Assembly: GCA_903832475.1 (NCBI GenBank)
Contig: CAILBQ010000685.1
Coordinates: 1-8,998 of the forward strand
Direction of reading: 5' to 3'
Origin: an uncultured Acidobacteriota bacterium
GTDB lineage: Bacteria > Acidobacteriota > Terriglobia > Terriglobales > Acidobacteriaceae
DNA length: 8,998 nt
Positions within the stretch are counted from its first letter, which is position 1. Every line of letters starts with the position of its first letter. The notes below the pieces were generated by a model. The model was not told the DNA's origin and ran no database searches. It saw only the letters and a program-made list of their open reading frames with translations. The position numbers and the translations under genes were made by a program. Of the stretch, positions 6,351 through 8,998 are shown in pieces.

Positions 6351-8765
6351 CTACAGCTTTTGAATGCGCTGCACTTCGCGAACGCCGGGCAGACGCCGCA
6401 GACCGAGCACCATGCGATTCAGGTGGCGCAGGTCTTCGGCATCGACGACGAATTCCACGATGGCTTCGCCGTTCTCGCCGTCCTTGGTGTCGACCGCACG
6501 AATGTTGGTGTCGTCGTTCGAAATGATCGCCGTCATTTCCTTGAGCATACCGGTGCGATCGTCACAGAAGACAGTGATCTTCACCGGGTAGCGCTGGACG
6601 TGGCCCGCCTCTTCGGCGGCTGATTTGGCCCACTCCACGTCAATGCGGCGATCGCTCTCGTAGAGCAAATTCTGGACGTTGGGACAGCTGCGCGCATGAA
6701 CGGCAACGCCCTTGCCGCGCGTAACGTAGCCGATGATCTCCTCGCCGCGGATGGGGTTACAACAACGCGCGCGGTAGACCAGCAAATCGTTCTGGCCTTC
6801 TACCTGAAGGGAGTCGGATCCGGTGAGGTGCAGCTTCTTCACCGCGTCGGACATGGCGGCTTCAGAGGCTGCGCCTTTTCCTTCGCTGTCGGATTCGGTC
6901 CCGGCCGGCGGCATGCCTGCCGCGGGGCTCACCAGTCCGGGAGCAAGCTTGTTCAGCACCTGGCGGGCGGAGTGTTTGCCGAAGCCGATGGTGGCCATCA
7001 GGTCAGTGGCCGTCGCCACGCCGTATTCCCCAGCCACGCGGGACATGTCAGTATCGTCCAGCCGGGCCATGGGGATCTTGAATTTGCGCGCCTCGCGCTC
7101 CAACAGCTTGCGGCCAACTTCGATGGCGCGCTGGCGCTGGTTTTCATTCAGCCAGTGCTTGATCTTGTTGCGGGCGCGCGGGCTCTTGACGAAGGTGAGC
7201 CAGTCGCGGCTGGGGGTATGGCCGTTCTGAGTGATGATTTCGACAATGTCGCCATTGCGCAGCTTAGTCCGCAGCGGCACCATACGGCCGTTGATCTTGG
7301 CGCCAACGCAGGTATGGCCCACCTCGGTGTGCACGGTGTAGGCAAAATCGATCGGTGTGCCTTCCGCAGGGACGATGACTACCTTCCCCTTGGGCGTGAA
7401 CGTGTAGACCTCGTCCGGGTAGAGGTCCATCTTGAGGCTGGAGAGGAACTCGTTAGGGTCGGTCATCTCCCGCTGCCAGTCGACCAGCTGGCGCACCCAG
7501 GCCAGGCGCTGCTCGTCTTTGGCGGAGATGACGGACTCGCCGGCCTTGTACTTCCAGTGCGCGGCGATGCCCTCTTCGGCGATGCGGTGCATCTCTTCCG
7601 TGCGGATCTGCACCTCGAACTGATGCCCGCCGTCGCCCATGACTGTGGTGTGCAGGGATTGATAGAGGTTGGCGCGGGGAATGGCGATGAAGTCCTTGAC
7701 GCGGCCGGGAACAGGGCGCCACAGCATGTGAATCAGCCCGAGGACGCCGTAACAATCCGCTTTGTCCTGGGTGATGATTCGGATGGCAAGCAGATCAAAA
7801 ACCTGATCAACCTGGAGCTGGGATTTCTGCAGCTTCTGCCAGATGGAGTAGAGGCGCTTGATGCGCCATTCCACGCGCGCATGAATATCGTGTTCGCGCA
7901 ATTGCTCTACGATCGCATCTTCGACGGCGGTCAAAAACTGCTCGCCTTCCATGCGGCGGGCTTCGACGGCTTCTTCGACTTTCTGATAATTGACCGGGTC
8001 GGTATAGCGGAAGGCCAGATCTTCCAATTCGCCGCGCACTTTGCCCATGCCCAGGCGGTGGGCGAGCGGGGCGTAGATATCCAGCGTCTCGCGGGCGATG
8101 GCTTCCTGGCGTTCCGGTTTGAGATGCTCCAGGGTGCGCATATTGTGCAGGCGGTCGGCCAGCTTGATGAGCACCACGCGGACATCGGACACCATGGCCA
8201 GCAGCATCTTGCGCACATTTTCAGCCTGGCGGTCTTCGCGATTGGCAAACTGAATCTTGTCGATCTTCGTCACGCCCTCGACGATGTGCGCGACCTGTTC
8301 CCCGAACGCGGCCGCGATCTCTTCGCTCGTGACTGGCGTATCTTCGACGGCATCATGGAGCAGGCCGGCAGCGATGGCGGTGGCGTCGAGCTTCATCTCC
8401 GCGAGCACTTCCGCTACTTCCAGTGGATGGATGATGTACGGCTCGCCCGAGGCGCGCAGCTGCCCCTCGTGGTAGCGCACACAGAACTCCCAGGCTTTCT
8501 TAATGGGAGCGAGATCTTCGCTGGGGCGATTGGCGGTGACCGTCTTCAGCAGGTCCTGGAAGCGGGCGCCGATGGGGCCGGACGCGACAGGATGGGCAAC
8601 CTTTTCCTTGGACTCCGGGGAGGTCCCCTCCTCGGCTACGGAGAGAGAAGGCGCATTTCCACCCGGGAAACTATCTTTCTGCTCCAATGTCACGCTTTCG
8701 ACAGTGTCGGCGGAAACGACCGATTCAGAGCTGACGGGCGGAGAAGTCGAGTGGTGGGTCCCCAT
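6351..8765 (-). CDS. rel: Bifunctional (p)ppGpp synthetase/hydrolase, RelA/SpoT family
   Basis: An 804-residue long Rel enzyme, the cytoplasmic, ribosome-linked controller of the stringent response. It makes (p)ppGpp from ATP and GDP/GTP and hydrolyses it. Domains: HD hydrolase (about 95-235) with IIHP (H113), HDAVEDT (H137, D138, E141, D142) and LADRLHNM (D204), all consistent with an active Mn-dependent hydrolase; synthetase (about 285-405) with D323, RVKD (355-358) and E384 in EVQIRT. The RxKD rather than ExDD form points to a bifunctional Rel, not a RelA-type synthetase. TGS domain (451-512) has H484, the position that contacts the tRNA CCA end in RelA. A helical region, a zinc-finger-type domain (C668, C669, H690, C694) and an ACT domain (727-804) follow. 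Oddities are a roughly 65-residue Ser/Glu-rich, probably disordered N-terminal extension and a low-complexity linker at 612-640. The ATG lies five bases after a consensus -10. The GNAT gene follows. Confidence 0.97.
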   Translation of the reverse strand: MGTHHSTSPPVSSESVVSADTVESVTLEQKDSFPGGNAPSLSVAEEGTSPESKEKVAHPVASGPIGARFQDLLKTVTANRPSEDLAPIKKAWEFCVRYHEGQLRASGEPYIIHPLEVAEVLAEMKLDATAIAAGLLHDAVEDTPVTSEEIAAAFGEQVAHIVEGVTKIDKIQFANREDRQAENVRKMLLAMVSDVRVVLIKLADRLHNMRTLEHLKPERQEAIARETLDIYAPLAHRLGMGKVRGELEDLAFRYTDPVNYQKVEEAVEARRMEGEQFLTAVEDAIVEQLREHDIHARVEWRIKRLYSIWQKLQKSQLQVDQVFDLLAIRIITQDKADCYGVLGLIHMLWRPVPGRVKDFIAIPRANLYQSLHTTVMGDGGHQFEVQIRTEEMHRIAEEGIAAHWKYKAGESVISAKDEQRLAWVRQLVDWQREMTDPNEFLSSLKMDLYPDEVYTFTPKGKVVIVPAEGTPIDFAYTVHTEVGHTCVGAKINGRMVPLRTKLRNGDIVEIITQNGHTPSRDWLTFVKSPRARNKIKHWLNENQRQRAIEVGRKLLEREARKFKIPMARLDDTDMSRVAGEYGVATATDLMATIGFGKHSARQVLNKLAPGLVSPAAGMPPAGTESDSEGKGAASEAAMSDAVKKLHLTGSDSLQVEGQNDLLVYRARCCNPIRGEEIIGYVTRGKGVAVHARSCPNVQNLLYESDRRIDVEWAKSAAEEAGHVQRYPVKITVFCDDRTGMLKEMTAIISNDDTNIRAVDTKDGENGEAIVEFVVDAEDLRHLNRMVLGLRRLPGVREVQRIQKL

Positions 8766-8770
8766 ACTTC

Positions 8771-8799
8771 ATTATAGGCCGAACGGGTTTCCCGGTCAT
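8771..8799 (-). promoter_or_regulatory. Strong sigma70-type promoter of rel, probably leaderless
   Basis: On the minus strand a perfect TATAAT (8776-8771) lies 17 bases downstream of ATGACC (8799-8794), which matches four of six TTGACA positions. Only five bases (GAAGT) separate the -10 from the rel ATG. Transcription normally starts six to eight bases past the -10, so the mRNA would begin at or within the ATG, and no Shine-Dalgarno is present. Either rel mRNA is leaderless or the true start is further in. Confidence 0.55.
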
Positions 8800-8998
8800 G
8801 AGCGGACGACATCACCCCGCAGATCGAAGTTCAGGGCATCGAACGTAAGCGCACATGGACAAATTCGACGGGAAAGAGTACGCCGTCGATCTAAGTTGAA
8901 AAGCTACGAGGATCATGTAAGAAAAACCAAGGTAATAAGTGGGGACAAAGAAAGGCCATAAGTTCACACTATTTCTATAAATCCTGGAAGATAGAAGA
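8800..8998. other. Gene-free upstream region, AT-richer end
   Basis: No supported gene is seen on either strand upstream of rel. Positions 8881-8998 are only about 39% G+C by hand count, against a visibly GC-rich remainder, and the plus strand is purine-rich there. Several short AT-rich hexamers (for example TATAAA at 8976-8981) occur, but none has a convincing partner. It may be the 5' flank of a neighbour outside the window, or an additional control region for rel. Confidence 0.5.

Noticed and set aside
6696..8777. A 693-codon open frame on the plus strand, opposite rel
   Set aside because: It is codon-aligned antisense to rel: stops could arise only where rel uses TTA, CTA or TCA, which are rare in this GC-rich coding style. 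The translation has no recognisable domain, while the opposite strand encodes a complete, motif-perfect Rel.

Overview
The window looks like chromosomal DNA from a free-living, moderately GC-rich Gram-negative bacterium. My best guess is an acidobacterium of the Terriglobia (Acidobacteriaceae) type. This rests on the large exported S53-like protein, whose Ig-like repeats and unusual two-helix C-terminal tail are an architecture I associate with that group. No rRNA or marker gene is present to confirm it.

Layout, left to right. (1) Positions 1-251 hold no convincing gene, but contain a plausible promoter, a palindrome over its -10/+1 region and a strong Shine-Dalgarno. These serve a plus-strand gene (252-1682) for a Tat-exported, probably (alpha/alpha)-barrel, glycosidase-like protein of unknown substrate. 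(2) A 59-bp convergent gap holds a GC-rich hairpin. (3) A minus-strand gene (1742-5392) encodes a secreted protein of about 1216 residues: S53 (kumamolisin-type) propeptide and protease fold, four Ig-like repeats, a cysteine-rich beta domain, two hydrophobic segments and a short terminal domain. Its catalytic Glu/Asp pair is missing and its Ser motif is distorted. (4) A possible 53-codon minus-strand small gene fills the 5' flank of the S53 gene. (5) A minus-strand RimJ/RimL-like GNAT acetyltransferase gene (5588-6301) lies 49 bp downstream of (6) rel, a bifunctional (p)ppGpp synthetase/hydrolase gene (6351-8765). A near-consensus promoter sits so close to the rel ATG that the transcript is predicted to be leaderless. 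(7) Beyond rel is about 220 bp without a gene, the last part clearly AT-richer than the rest.

How the genes relate: rel and the acetyltransferase gene probably share a transcript, since they are co-directional and no terminator is visible between them. Rel sets the stringent-response alarmone level; the acetyltransferase target is unknown. The two exported proteins are convergently transcribed, so nothing suggests co-regulation, although both act outside the cytoplasm. I see no mobile element, CRISPR array, tRNA or rRNA, and no clear new multi-gene system. The most unusual items are the catalytically degenerate S53 protein with its internal membrane/lipobox-like tail, and the predicted leaderless rel mRNA.
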